A DNA stretch of 64,000 nucleotides from Myxococcales bacterium (GTDB lineage: Bacteria; Myxococcota_A; Polyangia; Polyangiales; Polyangiaceae). Positions 45,999 through 55,837 of this stretch are shown piece after piece. Every line of letters starts with the position of its first letter. The first letter of the stretch is position 1. Below the pieces are notes generated by a model. It saw nothing but the letters and a program-made list of their open reading frames with translations. It was not told where the DNA came from and made no database searches. The position numbers and the translations under genes were made by a program. The stretch is taken from assembly GCA_016191785.1 (NCBI GenBank), contig JACPVJ010000184.1, positions 292,652 through 356,651 of the forward strand, given 5' to 3'.

Positions 45999-48761
45999 TC
46001 AGCCACACTTGCCGCCGGGCAAGCAGCGCTGACCGGGCTGGCACTCGAGGGCGCCGCAGAAGCAGTGCCCGCCGCCACACTTGCCGCCGCCGCCGTAGTC
46101 GCAGTCCTTGTCCTGATCGCACAGGCACGTGCCCTTGTCGCACGCGAACCCGTCCGGGCACACGCGGCCGCACGTGCCGCAGTTGTTCGGATCCGTGGAC
46201 ACGTACCGGCAACCGCTCTCGCAGCAGGTGGCGAAGGGGCCACACTTGTCTCCGCCATTGCAGGTGCACGCATCGTTCTGGCAGACCTCTCCGGGCTGAC
46301 AGGTATCGCTGCCGCACGCGCAGACCGAGGGCGCTCCCGACACTATGCTCAGGCACGTGCCCCCCGAGCCGCAATCGCTGGCCTGCGCGCACCCGCACAA
46401 CCCCCCCACGCAGGCCGTGAGCTTGCCGCACGCGTGTGAGCACGACCCGCACTCCGCGGGCACCTTGGTGACGAGGGTCTCGCAGCCGTCGTCCAGGTCC
46501 GGCTGCTTGCAGTTGTCCCAGCCGAGCGCGCAGTACGGAGTGCAAGCCCCGTTGGTGCAGTCGCGTGCGAGCACGTTGGTGGCGCTGCACGACCGAACAC
46601 AGCTGCCGCAGTGCAAGGGGTCGAGCGCCACGTTGACCTCGCAGCCGTCGGCCTTCTCGAGGTTGCAGTCGGCGTGCCCCGGATTGCAGGCGAAACCGCA
46701 CCCGCCTTGGTTGCACACCGGCACCGCGTTGGCGGCGGCGGGACAGGCCACGCCGCACCCGCCGCAGTTCTGCGGGTTGGTGAGGGGGTTCACGCACTGT
46801 CCCGAGCAGTTCACCAGGGGCTGGGTGCAAACGGCGGTGCACTGGCCCGACTGGCAGACCTTGCCCGAGCCGCAGGCGACGCCGCACGCTCCGCAGTTGG
46901 CGTTGTCGGACAGGGTGTTGACGCAGGCGTTCCCGCATTTGGTGTACCCGGCGTTGCAGCCGAAGCCGCATGCTCCCGAGGCGCACGCCGCATAGCCGTT
47001 CACCGGAACTGGCTGGCACGCGATGCCGCAGCCTCCACAGTTGGGCAGCTTGGTCGGGTCGACGCAGCTCTGCCCGCACTTGATGAAGCCGCCCATGCAG
47101 CCGAAATTGCAGAGCCCGCCCGAGCAGAACGCGAAGCCGCCGGCCGGCGCGCTGCAGGCCTTGCCGCAGGCGCCGCAGTTGAGCAGATCCGAGCCGGTCG
47201 ACACGCACTGACCGTTGCAGTTGGTGGTCCCCGTGGGGCAGGTGGCGGTGCAGGTGCCGTTGGAGCACACCTTGCCGGCCCCGCAGGCGTTCCCGCAGGC
47301 GCCGCAGTGGCTGTTGTCGGTCTGCTTGTTGACGCACGCGCCGCTGCAGGCCGAGAGCCCCGCGTTGCAGCTGGGGCTGCAGCTGCCGCCGACGCAGGCC
47401 ATGCTGCCGCCCACCGGGGCCGGGGGGCATGCGTTGCCGCAGCTGCCACAGCTCGTGGGGTCGCTGCTCGTATTGACGCAGGCGCCGTTGCACGCCGAAA
47501 ACCCTTCGTCGCACGAGTAGGCGCATTTGCCCCCCGCGCACGCCGGCGAGCCGTTCGGCACGCCCGCGCAGGCGATGCCACAGCCACCGCAATGCGCCGG
47601 GCTGGTGGCCGTGTCCACGCACGCGGTGCCGCACTTGACCGTGCCCGCGGGGCACGCGGTGGCGCACTTGCCGAGCGCGCACACCTCGCCGCCCGGGCAA
47701 GCCGTGGCGCAACCGCCGCAGTGGTTCGGATCGTTCGAAGTGTCGATGCACTTGTCGCCGCACTTGGCGAACCCCGCGTCGCACACGAAGCCGCAGCTGC
47801 CGGCGGCGCAGGTGGCGGTGGCGTTGGCCGGCGCCGTGCACGGCTTTCCGCAGGCGCCGCAGTGGTTGGCGTCGGTCTTCAAGTCCACGCACGCCGCGCC
47901 ACACTGGGTGAACCCGGCGTCGCAACTGGTGCCGCACTTGCCGGCTGCGCAGGTGGGCTTGCCGTTCTCGGGGTCCGGGCAGGCGCTGCCGCAGGCGCCG
48001 CAGTGGGCGACGTCGGACTTTGGATCCACGCACGAGGCGCCGCACTGGGTGAGCTCGTTGCAGCTGCCCCCGCACGCGCCCTTGTAGCAGACGTTGCCGG
48101 TGTCGCAGACCGTGCCGCAGGCGCCGCAGTGAGCAGGCTCGGTCTTGGTGTTCACGCAGCCGTCGGCCGCGCAGGCCGTGAAGCCCGAGTCGCAGGTGGC
48201 TCCGCACTTGCCGGCGCTGCAGGTGCGGGCGCCGTTGGTGACGGCGGGGCACTCCTTCGCGCAGTCGCCGCAGTTTTCGGGGTCGGTGGCGGTGGCGATG
48301 CAGGTCACGTCGCACAGCTTGGCGCCGGGGCTGCACTCGAGGCCGCACATGCCCGCGGCGCAGGCCGCCGTACCACCCACCGGCGTGCTGCATTCAGCCT
48401 TGCACGCGCCGCAGTTCTTCGGATCCGTGGCCGCGTTCACCTCGCAGCCGTTCACCACGTTACCGTCGCAGTCCAGGCTGCCCAGCTTGCAGGTGTTGGT
48501 GCACTCGGAAGAGACGCAGGTCGTGCCGGGGCAGGCCTTGCCACACCCGCCACAGTGGGCCGAGCTCTTCGCGGTGTCGACGCAGGCGCCGTCGCAGCAC
48601 GTCTCGGTCGCGCTGCAGCTCGCACACGGGTCCGCGTCGCTGCCCGCGTCGTTGCCGCCGCCGCCGGTGCCCTCGCGAACGTCGTCGATCGACACGAAGC
48701 AACTGGCCAGCCCCCACGCGACCGCGACCGCGAGCAGATGGCGCCAGATTTTTCGGGTCAC
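45999..48761 (-). CDS. Giant cysteine-rich repeat lipoprotein 1 (Stig1-like), 17 units
   Basis: About 920 residues. A GTG at 48761 gives a compact lipoprotein signal (MTRKIWRHLLAVAVAWGLASC); a GTG at 48779 would add six residues. The body has 17 units of about 45 residues centred on a CG-C-x-x-x-C core (HCGACGxxC) with a paired CVDT-x-TDP lead, resembling Stig1-like repeats common in myxobacteria. It ends CQPGQRCLPGGKCG. All Cys suggest disulfide-bonded surface or periplasmic location. No enzyme motif is seen. It is the third and last of a tandem triplet, 66 bases after copy 2, and converges on thiC. Confidence 0.8.
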   Translation of the reverse strand: MTRKIWRHLLAVAVAWGLASCFVSIDDVREGTGGGGNDAGSDADPCASCSATETCCDGACVDTAKSSAHCGGCGKACPGTTCVSSECTNTCKLGSLDCDGNVVNGCEVNAATDPKNCGACKAECSTPVGGTAACAAGMCGLECSPGAKLCDVTCIATATDPENCGDCAKECPAVTNGARTCSAGKCGATCDSGFTACAADGCVNTKTEPAHCGACGTVCDTGNVCYKGACGGSCNELTQCGASCVDPKSDVAHCGACGSACPDPENGKPTCAAGKCGTSCDAGFTQCGAACVDLKTDANHCGACGKPCTAPANATATCAAGSCGFVCDAGFAKCGDKCIDTSNDPNHCGGCATACPGGEVCALGKCATACPAGTVKCGTACVDTATSPAHCGGCGIACAGVPNGSPACAGGKCAYSCDEGFSACNGACVNTSSDPTSCGSCGNACPPAPVGGSMACVGGSCSPSCNAGLSACSGACVNKQTDNSHCGACGNACGAGKVCSNGTCTATCPTGTTNCNGQCVSTGSDLLNCGACGKACSAPAGGFAFCSGGLCNFGCMGGFIKCGQSCVDPTKLPNCGGCGIACQPVPVNGYAACASGACGFGCNAGYTKCGNACVNTLSDNANCGACGVACGSGKVCQSGQCTAVCTQPLVNCSGQCVNPLTNPQNCGGCGVACPAAANAVPVCNQGGCGFACNPGHADCNLEKADGCEVNVALDPLHCGSCVRSCSATNVLARDCTNGACTPYCALGWDNCKQPDLDDGCETLVTKVPAECGSCSHACGKLTACVGGLCGCAQASDCGSGGTCLSIVSGAPSVCACGSDTCQPGEVCQNDACTCNGGDKCGPFATCCESGCRYVSTDPNNCGTCGRVCPDGFACDKGTCLCDQDKDCDYGGGGKCGGGHCFCGALECQPGQRCLPGGKCG

Positions 48762-48827
48762 GAAGCCGCAAGCTATCACGAGCCAAGCCGCGGTCTCAAT
48801 CGAAGGGCGCGCGTGTGCCCGGTGGGG

Positions 48828-51800
48828 TCAGCGGCAGCCGACCTGTGGGAAGCAGCGCTGGCCTTCCTTGCACGTGGCGCCGGCACACACGCACCGACCC
48901 GTGCCCGCATTGCAACTCGGGCTCGCACCGCCCAGGTCGCAGCTGGCGCCGCCGCACAGGCACTGGCCCCCCGCGCACATGAACCCGGGCGGGCACGATC
49001 GCCCGCACGCGCCGCAGTTCTGCGCGTCTGCCTCCAGGTCCTTGCAGCCCGAGCCGGGGCAGCACGCGAACTCGCCCCACAGGCTGGTCGGGCAGGCCGC
49101 GCCGCCGTTGCACGAGCACCCGTAGACGATTTCGGTGCCGGTGCCGCTAGTGCCGCTGGTGCCGCCGGTCGCGCCCATTCCGCCGCTGCCGCCGGTGCCC
49201 CCGCTTCCCCCCGAGCCACCGCCATCGACGCCTCCGTCGATTCCCCCGGTTCCCGTGGCCTTGCACGCCTCGCCGGGCCGACATATCGCGCCGCCACACG
49301 TGCACAGCCCGCTCGTGCAGTCCTCCGTCGTCGTCTTGCCCGGCGCGCACTGCTCGGGCTGGGTGCACCCGCACGCCGTGATCGTCGGCAGCCCCGGATC
49401 GCACACGAAATCGTTGGCGCCGTTCCCCTGGGTCGTGCAGTCCGCACCGCACCCGCCGCACGTGGTCGTGGTGGGGTTGGTCTCGCAGCCATTGTCCGCG
49501 CTGCTCGGCAAGCTGCAATTGCTGTAGCCCAGGTTGCAGAACGACGTGCACTGCCCAGCGGCGCACTGTACGGACATCACGTTCGTGGTAGCGCACTGGC
49601 GGTTGCACGCACCGCAGTGGAGCGGGTTGCTGCCCGGGTTCACCTCACAGCCGTTCGCCGCGACCGCGTCGCAGTTCAGCCACGGGTTCGTACACTTGAC
49701 GCCGCAGGTGCCGGCGATGCAGGTGGCGCTGCTGTTCGGGCCGAACGGGCAAGCGTTGTTGCAGGCCCCGCAGTGCTGTGGATTCTTCTCGGTGTCGACG
49801 CACTGGCCGCCGCAGTTGGTGAACGGCGTCATGCACACCGTCGTGCACGCCCCCGACTGGCAGACCTTGCCGCCGGTGCAGGCCGCGCCGCAGGCGCCGC
49901 AATTCAGGTTGTCGGTCTGGGTGTTCACGCAGGCCGTGCCGCACTTGGTGAAGTTGGCGTTGCAGTCGAAGCTGCAGGTGCCTGCGTCGCAAATCGGGAA
50001 GCCGTTTGCCGGGCCCAAGCCGCAGCTGACTCCGCACCCGCCGCAGTTGGGAATGATGCCCGGGTCGACACACGCGCTGCCGCACTTGATCAGACCGCCC
50101 GTGCAGTTGAAGCCGCAGACACCCGTCGAGCACGTGGCTTGACCGCCCGGCGGCGCCGGGCAGGTGTTCCCGCACGCGCCGCAGTGCTGCGCGTTGGAGC
50201 CGGTGGCGACGCACTGGCCGCCGCAGTTGGTGGTTCCCGAGGGGCAATTGAGCGTGCAGCTGCCGTTCGAGCAGACCTGACCGCTGGTGCAGACCTTGCC
50301 GCAGCTCCCGCAGTTGTTGTTGTCGGTCTGCTTGTTGACGCACGCGCCGTTGCAGAGCGATAGCCCCGTGTTGCAGCTCGCAGCGCAGGCGCCACTGACG
50401 CACGCCATGCTGCCCCCCGAAGGCGCAGGCGGGCAGGCATTGCCGCAGCTGCCGCAGTGCTTCGTGTCGGTCGAGACGTTGACGCACTTCCCGTCGCACT
50501 TGGAGAACCCGGCGTCGCACGCGAAGTCGCAGTTGCCGCCGCTGCACGCCGGGCCGCCGTTCTGAGTTCCGGGGCAGCCCGTCCCGCAACCGCCGCAGTT
50601 GGCCGGATCGGTCTGGGTGTCGACGCACTGGCTGCCGCACTGCGTGGTCGGGGGGGGGCAGGTCGCGGTGCACGCCCCGGCCGCACACACGTTGCCGGTC
50701 TTGCATGCGTTGCCGCAGCCGCCACAGTTGGTGCTGTCGGTCTGGACGTCGACGCACTTGTCCCCGCACTTGACGTAGCCCGCGTCGCACACGAAGCCGC
50801 AGCTGCCGTCCGAGCAGGTCGGTGTCGAGTTCGAGGGTGCGGCGCAGGCGGTCGCGCAGGCCCCGCAGTGGTTGACGTCGGTCTTCGGGTCCACGCACAG
50901 CGCCCCGCACTGGGTGAAGCCCTGGTCACAGCTCGCCCCGCACTTGCCCGCCGCGCAGGCGGCCTTGCCGTTGGTCGGGGCCGGGCAGGCGTTGCCGCAG
51001 GCGCCGCAGTGAGCGGCGTCGGTGGCGACCTCGACACACGAAGCGCCGCACTGGGTGAGCTCGCTGCAGCCGGCCGCGCAGCCGCCCTTGTAGCAGACCT
51101 GTCCGGTGTCGCAGACGTTGCCGCAAGCGCCGCAGTGCGCGGGCTCGGTCTTGGTGTTCACGCAGCCATCGTCGCCGCAGGCGGTGAACCCGCTGTCACA
51201 GGTGCCGCCGCACTTGCCCGCGGCGCAGGTCCGCGCGCCGTTGTCCACTGCAGGGCAGGCCGCCGCGCAACCCCCGCAGTTGTCCGGGTCGGCGGCCGTG
51301 TCGGTGCAGGTCACGTCGCACAGCGTCGCTCCCGCTCCGCACGCAGAGCCGCATGCGCCCTGATCGCAGCTGGCGGTGCCCTGCACCGGTGCGCTGCACT
51401 CGGTCTTGCACGCTCCGCAGTTCTTCGGGTCCTTGGCGGCGTCGACCTCGCAGCCGTTCACCACGTTGCCGTCGCAGTCCAGGCTGCCCAGCTTGCAGTT
51501 GTTCGTGCACTCGGACGACACGCAGGTGGTGCCGGGACACGCCTTGCCGCAGCCGCCACAGTGCGCCGAGTGGGTCTTGGTGTCGACGCACTGGTCGTCG
51601 CAGCACACCTCGCCGGCGGCGCAACTCGAGCAAGGCCCGGCGTCACCGCCGTCCAGGCGCGTGACGCAGATGCCGTTCGGGAACTTCGGCTGGGTCTTGT
51701 CGCAGACGTAGCCCGGGGCGCACTTGCCCTGATCGCACTCTCCGGCCGCCAGGTACTCGCTGAGGTCGTCCGCGGCACACCCCGACTGCCCGAGGACCAC

Positions 51801-51851
51801 GGCGCCCGCGAGAGCCACCACCAACGTGAAGAGCTTCCGGATCCGTTGCAT
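48828..51851 (-). CDS. Giant cysteine-rich repeat lipoprotein 2 (Stig1-like), 17 units
   Basis: A 1007-residue protein. The start ATG at 51851 is chosen by AAGGAG at 51857-51862 (minus sense); that ribosome site overlaps the stop codon of copy 3, so translation is likely coupled. Signal MQRIRKLFTLVVALAGAVVL with lipobox near GQSGC. Then 17 units in the same order as its neighbours, followed by a Gly/Ser-rich stretch near residues 855-890 (GGSGGTGGSGGMGATGG) before the last unit, and a closing CKEGQRCFPQVGCR. The Gly/Ser linker is unique to this copy. Confidence 0.82.
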   Translation of the reverse strand: MQRIRKLFTLVVALAGAVVLGQSGCAADDLSEYLAAGECDQGKCAPGYVCDKTQPKFPNGICVTRLDGGDAGPCSSCAAGEVCCDDQCVDTKTHSAHCGGCGKACPGTTCVSSECTNNCKLGSLDCDGNVVNGCEVDAAKDPKNCGACKTECSAPVQGTASCDQGACGSACGAGATLCDVTCTDTAADPDNCGGCAAACPAVDNGARTCAAGKCGGTCDSGFTACGDDGCVNTKTEPAHCGACGNVCDTGQVCYKGGCAAGCSELTQCGASCVEVATDAAHCGACGNACPAPTNGKAACAAGKCGASCDQGFTQCGALCVDPKTDVNHCGACATACAAPSNSTPTCSDGSCGFVCDAGYVKCGDKCVDVQTDSTNCGGCGNACKTGNVCAAGACTATCPPPTTQCGSQCVDTQTDPANCGGCGTGCPGTQNGGPACSGGNCDFACDAGFSKCDGKCVNVSTDTKHCGSCGNACPPAPSGGSMACVSGACAASCNTGLSLCNGACVNKQTDNNNCGSCGKVCTSGQVCSNGSCTLNCPSGTTNCGGQCVATGSNAQHCGACGNTCPAPPGGQATCSTGVCGFNCTGGLIKCGSACVDPGIIPNCGGCGVSCGLGPANGFPICDAGTCSFDCNANFTKCGTACVNTQTDNLNCGACGAACTGGKVCQSGACTTVCMTPFTNCGGQCVDTEKNPQHCGACNNACPFGPNSSATCIAGTCGVKCTNPWLNCDAVAANGCEVNPGSNPLHCGACNRQCATTNVMSVQCAAGQCTSFCNLGYSNCSLPSSADNGCETNPTTTTCGGCGADCTTQGNGANDFVCDPGLPTITACGCTQPEQCAPGKTTTEDCTSGLCTCGGAICRPGEACKATGTGGIDGGVDGGGSGGSGGTGGSGGMGATGGTSGTSGTGTEIVYGCSCNGGAACPTSLWGEFACCPGSGCKDLEADAQNCGACGRSCPPGFMCAGGQCLCGGASCDLGGASPSCNAGTGRCVCAGATCKEGQRCFPQVGCR

Positions 51852-51861
51852 GGCTTCTCCT

Positions 51862-54786
51862 TCAGCGACAGACGTTCCCTGGGAAACACCGCTTGCCTTC
51901 GGCGCAGGACACGCCGCCGCAGCTGCAGATCCCCGTGACCATGCCGCACGACCCGGTCCCGCCGGCGTTGCACGCGGTGCCTGCGCACGCGCAGGCGCCA
52001 GCCTTGCAGGTGAACCCGGGCGGGCACTGGCGGCCGCACGCGCCGCAGTTGTTCGCATCGAAGTCCAGGCTCTTGCAGCCCGCGCCGGGGCAGCAGGTGT
52101 GCGTGGCGCTCAGGCAAGCCGCACCGCCGTTACACGAGCACTCGTACACGGTCGTCGGTCCGCCGCTCGCGCCGTTTGCCTTGCACACCTCTCCGGGCTT
52201 GCAGGTGAGGTTCGAACACACGCACGCACCTGTCTTGCACGACTCGGTGGGGTTCACCGAATCGGAGCACTGCGCTGCGCTGGTGCACCCGCACGCGACC
52301 GGGGGCAGCGGATCGGGGTCACACACGAACTTTCCGTTGCCGAAACCCTGGAGCGTGCAGTTCGCGCCGCAGCTGCCGCAGGTCGTGAGCCCGAGGCCCG
52401 CTTCGCACCCGTCGTCTGCAGAGGGTGAGTCGGGTGTCTTGCAGTTGCTGTACGCGAGCGCGCAGGTCGAGTTGCACTGCCCGTTGGCGCACGACAGGCT
52501 CATCACGTGGGCGGTGCTGCACGCCCGCGAACAGGCGCCGCAGTGGTCCACGTTCGCGCCCACGTTGATCTCGCAGCCGTCGCTCGGGTTGGCGTTGCAG
52601 TCCGAGAACTGGGTGTTGCACACGAACCCGCAGATGCCGTTGGCGCAGGTGCGCGTGCTGTTCGGACGAGTCGGGCAGACGGTGCCACAGCCGCCGCAGT
52701 GCTGGGTGTTCGTCTTGGTGTCGACGCACTGACCGCTGCAGTTCACCAGCGGCAGGGTGCACACGGTGGTGCACGTGCCCGCTTGGCACACCTTGCCGCT
52801 GCCGCACTTCACGCCGCAGCCGCCGCAGTTGACGTTGTCGGTTTGCGTGTCGACACACTGGCTGCCGCACTTGGTGAGCGCGCCGTTGCAACCGAAGCTG
52901 CAGCTGCCGCTGGCGCACAGCGGGAACCCGCCGGTGGGCGGCGGGGCGCAGTCCTCACCGCAGGCGCCGCAGTTCGGCAACGCGCTCGGGTCGACGCACA
53001 GGGCGCCGCACTTGATCGTCCCGCCGCCGCAGTTGAAGCCGCACTGACCGCCGGAACAGAAGGCTTGCCCGCTCGGCGGGGCCGCGCACCCGGTACCGCA
53101 GCCGCCGCAATTGAGCACGTCGGACTTGGTGTCCACGCACTGCCCGCCGCAGTTCGTGGTTCCGCCCGGGCAGGTCGTGGTGCACGACCCGTTCGAGCAC
53201 ACCTTCCCCGTAGCGCAGCTGTTGCCGCACGCGCCGCAATGATCGTTGTCCGTTTGGGTGTTCACGCACTCGCTGCCGCAGAGCGAGAGTCCGGCGGTGC
53301 AGCTGGGCGTGCAGGTGCCCCCGACGCAGTCCATGGCGCCACCCGTGGGCGCGGGTGGGCAGGCGTTGCCACAGGCGCCGCAGTTCGCCTGGTCGCTCGA
53401 GGTGTTCACGCAGGCGCCGTTGCACTTGGTGTAGCCGCTGTTGCAGGCGTAGTCGCACTTCCCCGCCGCGCAGCTCGGGCTCCCGTTGTCGACCCCGGCG
53501 CAGGCCGTGCCGCAGGTGCCGCAGTTCGCCGGGTCGGTCTGGGTGTCGACGCAGAGCGCACCGCACTGCGTGGAACCGCCCGGGCAGCTGGTCACGCACT
53601 TGCCGGCTGCGCAAAGCTCCCCCGACGGGCAAGCATTGCCGCATCCGCCGCAGTGCGCCGTGTCGTTCTGGGTGTCGATGCACTTGTCACCGCACTTCAC
53701 GAAGCCCGTGTCGCAGACGAAGCCGCAGCCGGCGGCGGTGCAGGTCGCCGTGGCGTGCGGCGGGGCGGTGCAGACCTTGCCGCAGCCGCCGCAGTGGTCC
53801 GGGTCGGTCTGGGTGTCGACACCCGCGGCTGCGCACCCCGTGAACCCGGGGTCGCAAGCTGTGCCACACTTCCCGGCGGTGCAGGTCGCGCTGCCGTTCT
53901 CGGGCGCCGCGCACGCGGCCCCGCAGCTGCCGCAGTGCTCGACGTCCGTCTGGGGGTCGACGCAGGAGGCGCCGCACTGGGTCAGCTCGTTGCAGGTCGC
54001 GCCGCAGCCGCCCTTGTAGCAGACCTGCCCGGTGTCGCAGACCGTGCCGCAGGCGCCGCAGTGGGCCGGCGACGTCTCGGTGTTCACGCACCCGTCGGGG
54101 GCGCAGCTCGAGAATCCCTTGTCGCACGTGGCCCCGCAGCTGCCCGCCGCGCACGTCCGCGCGCCGTTCTCGACCGTCGGGCACCGCTCGGCGCAGTCGC
54201 CGCAGTTGTCCGGATCTCCCGAGACGTCGATGCAGGTCACGTCGCACAGCTTGCCGCCCGCGCCGCAGGCCGAGGCGCACGCCCCGTCTGCGCAGGTCGC
54301 CGCGCCGTTCACCGGCGCGCTGCACTCGGCCTGGCACGCGCCGCAGTTCTTCGGGTCCTTGGCCGCGTCGACCTCGCAGCCGTTCACCACGTTGCCGTCG
54401 CAGTCCAGGCTGCCCAGCTTGCACGTGTTGGTGCAGCTGCCGCCTTGGCACGTGGTCCCCGGGCAGGCCTTGCCGCAGCTCCCGCAGTGCGCGGCGCTGG
54501 TCTTCGGATCCACGCACGCGTCGTCGCAGCAGACCTCGCCTGCGGCGCACGACGCGCAGGGCCCCGCGTCGCCGCCGCCGCCGTCGGTCTTGCACAGACC
54601 CTCGGGGTGCTCTGCGCTCTTCACGCACACGTACCCGGGAGCACACTTGCCGTCGTCGCAAGCGCCGGCGTTCAGGTACTCGTTCAGGTCGTCCGCCGCG
54701 CACCCCGCAGGACCGAGCACGGCAAGGCCGATCAGCCACGCGATGACCCCGATGAGGCGTGCCCAGGCTCTCGTTCGGCGCTGCAT
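51862..54786 (-). CDS. Giant cysteine-rich repeat lipoprotein 3 (Stig1-like), 17 units
   Basis: A 974-residue protein with signal MQRRTRAWARLIGVIAWLIG and a lipobox near GPAGC, after which AADDLNEYLNAGACDDGKCA starts the mature part, nearly as in copy 2. It has 17 Cys-rich units. Oddity: near unit 6 the CxAxC pair reads CAAAGVDTQ, so one expected Cys is lost and an unpaired Cys may be free. It ends CAEGKRCFPGNVCR. It follows the PEGA gene by 14 bases and precedes copy 2 by 10 bases. Confidence 0.82.
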   Translation of the reverse strand: MQRRTRAWARLIGVIAWLIGLAVLGPAGCAADDLNEYLNAGACDDGKCAPGYVCVKSAEHPEGLCKTDGGGGDAGPCASCAAGEVCCDDACVDPKTSAAHCGSCGKACPGTTCQGGSCTNTCKLGSLDCDGNVVNGCEVDAAKDPKNCGACQAECSAPVNGAATCADGACASACGAGGKLCDVTCIDVSGDPDNCGDCAERCPTVENGARTCAAGSCGATCDKGFSSCAPDGCVNTETSPAHCGACGTVCDTGQVCYKGGCGATCNELTQCGASCVDPQTDVEHCGSCGAACAAPENGSATCTAGKCGTACDPGFTGCAAAGVDTQTDPDHCGGCGKVCTAPPHATATCTAAGCGFVCDTGFVKCGDKCIDTQNDTAHCGGCGNACPSGELCAAGKCVTSCPGGSTQCGALCVDTQTDPANCGTCGTACAGVDNGSPSCAAGKCDYACNSGYTKCNGACVNTSSDQANCGACGNACPPAPTGGAMDCVGGTCTPSCTAGLSLCGSECVNTQTDNDHCGACGNSCATGKVCSNGSCTTTCPGGTTNCGGQCVDTKSDVLNCGGCGTGCAAPPSGQAFCSGGQCGFNCGGGTIKCGALCVDPSALPNCGACGEDCAPPPTGGFPLCASGSCSFGCNGALTKCGSQCVDTQTDNVNCGGCGVKCGSGKVCQAGTCTTVCTLPLVNCSGQCVDTKTNTQHCGGCGTVCPTRPNSTRTCANGICGFVCNTQFSDCNANPSDGCEINVGANVDHCGACSRACSTAHVMSLSCANGQCNSTCALAYSNCKTPDSPSADDGCEAGLGLTTCGSCGANCTLQGFGNGKFVCDPDPLPPVACGCTSAAQCSDSVNPTESCKTGACVCSNLTCKPGEVCKANGASGGPTTVYECSCNGGAACLSATHTCCPGAGCKSLDFDANNCGACGRQCPPGFTCKAGACACAGTACNAGGTGSCGMVTGICSCGGVSCAEGKRCFPGNVCR

Positions 54787-54800
54787 GGCGTCCCCTCAGC

Positions 54801-55829
54801 TCAGAAGCGCCCGGCGAACGCCGCGCTGCAGTGGCCCGGCACGCAGCCCACCGACACCGCCTGCGGGCCTTCTTTCTTTCCACCGCCCTTCGAGAGATCG
54901 AGCGCCAAGAGCACGCCGCCCGCCACTACCGCGACCGCGCCCACACCAGCGAAGATGCGCGCTGTCTTCTGCTGGCTTTCCATCTGGTCGAAGGCGTCGT
55001 GACGCGCCAGCTGCGTCCGCTCGGTCTTCACGTCTTCCTCCGAGCTCGCGCGCATCACCTCGAACACGGCCGCGCCGCCCAGCGCCGCGGCGCCGACCCC
55101 GAACGCGGTCCAGGTCATCCAGCTGATCCCTCCGCCGCTGCTGCCGGCCGTGTCGCCGTCGGGTTTGCGGACCGCCTCGCCGGGCCCCGCGGAGGGCTTC
55201 GGCTCGGTCGCGGTGGCGGCCTTCCGCTCGAGCGAGAGCGTGACGTCCAGCGCGCGATGCGCCAAGAGCTCGAACGACTGCTCGCTGTCATCGTAGCCGT
55301 CGAGGCTGAGCTTGACCTTGTGGGTGCCGGGCAAGATCTCGCCCGTCCACGGCGCCACGCCCACGGGCTGATCGTCGATGCGGACGGTGGCGCCTTCGAC
55401 GTTGGACAGCACGGTCACCTGCTGCCGCCCGCGCTCTTGCTGCAGCTTGGTCTCCAGCTCGCTCACCCGGGTCTCGACGCTCTTCCGATCGGTGGCATCG
55501 GGGGTCTGCCGCAGATACTCGCGGTAGAAGCGGAGCGCCCCGGCGGTGTCGAGCAGCTTGTCGTAGGCCCGCGCGGCGTTGAAGCTGAGCGAAGGGCTGG
55601 GATACTCGCGGTGGGCGTCCAGGAAAGCATCCACCGCGTCCTTGAACCGACTCTCTTTGTACGCCGCCACGCCGCGCTCGAAGTGCTTCTGCGCGCGGGC
55701 CTTGGCGTCGGCGTCGCGCTTGGGCTGAGCGGCAGAAGGCTTGGCCCCGGGCTGAGCGACCGCCGGGCCAGCGGTCGATGAGAGGGCGCAGCAAATGAGA
55801 GCGGTCTTCAAGCAAGCACGAACGGTCAT
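54801..55829 (-). CDS. TPR-PEGA-domain envelope protein
   Basis: A 342-residue exported protein. Signal peptide 1-25 (ALICCALSSTAGPAVA, cut before QP). Residues 40-125 form TPR-like helices (ARAQKHFERGVAAYKESRF). A PEGA beta domain follows (about 135-205: VTVLSNVEGATVRIDDQPVG, LPGTHKVKLSLDGYDD). Two membrane segments lie near the C-terminus (WMTWTAFGVGAAALGGAAVF and IFAGVGAVAVVAGGVLLALD). PEGA proteins with Ser/Thr kinases are common in myxobacteria. It starts 8 bases after the kinase stop. Confidence 0.85.
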   Translation of the reverse strand: MTVRACLKTALICCALSSTAGPAVAQPGAKPSAAQPKRDADAKARAQKHFERGVAAYKESRFKDAVDAFLDAHREYPSPSLSFNAARAYDKLLDTAGALRFYREYLRQTPDATDRKSVETRVSELETKLQQERGRQQVTVLSNVEGATVRIDDQPVGVAPWTGEILPGTHKVKLSLDGYDDSEQSFELLAHRALDVTLSLERKAATATEPKPSAGPGEAVRKPDGDTAGSSGGGISWMTWTAFGVGAAALGGAAVFEVMRASSEEDVKTERTQLARHDAFDQMESQQKTARIFAGVGAVAVVAGGVLLALDLSKGGGKKEGPQAVSVGCVPGHCSAAFAGRF

Positions 55830-55837
55830 ACGAAAGC

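Noticed and set aside
46611..50363. 1250-residue plus-strand frame
   Set aside because: It is the antisense shadow of the cysteine-rich genes; the GC-rich repeats keep the opposite strand open and the translation is low-complexity Ala/Gly/Val.
52507..55002. 831-residue plus-strand frame
   Set aside because: Antisense shadow of cysteine-rich copy 3 and the PEGA gene; no domain.
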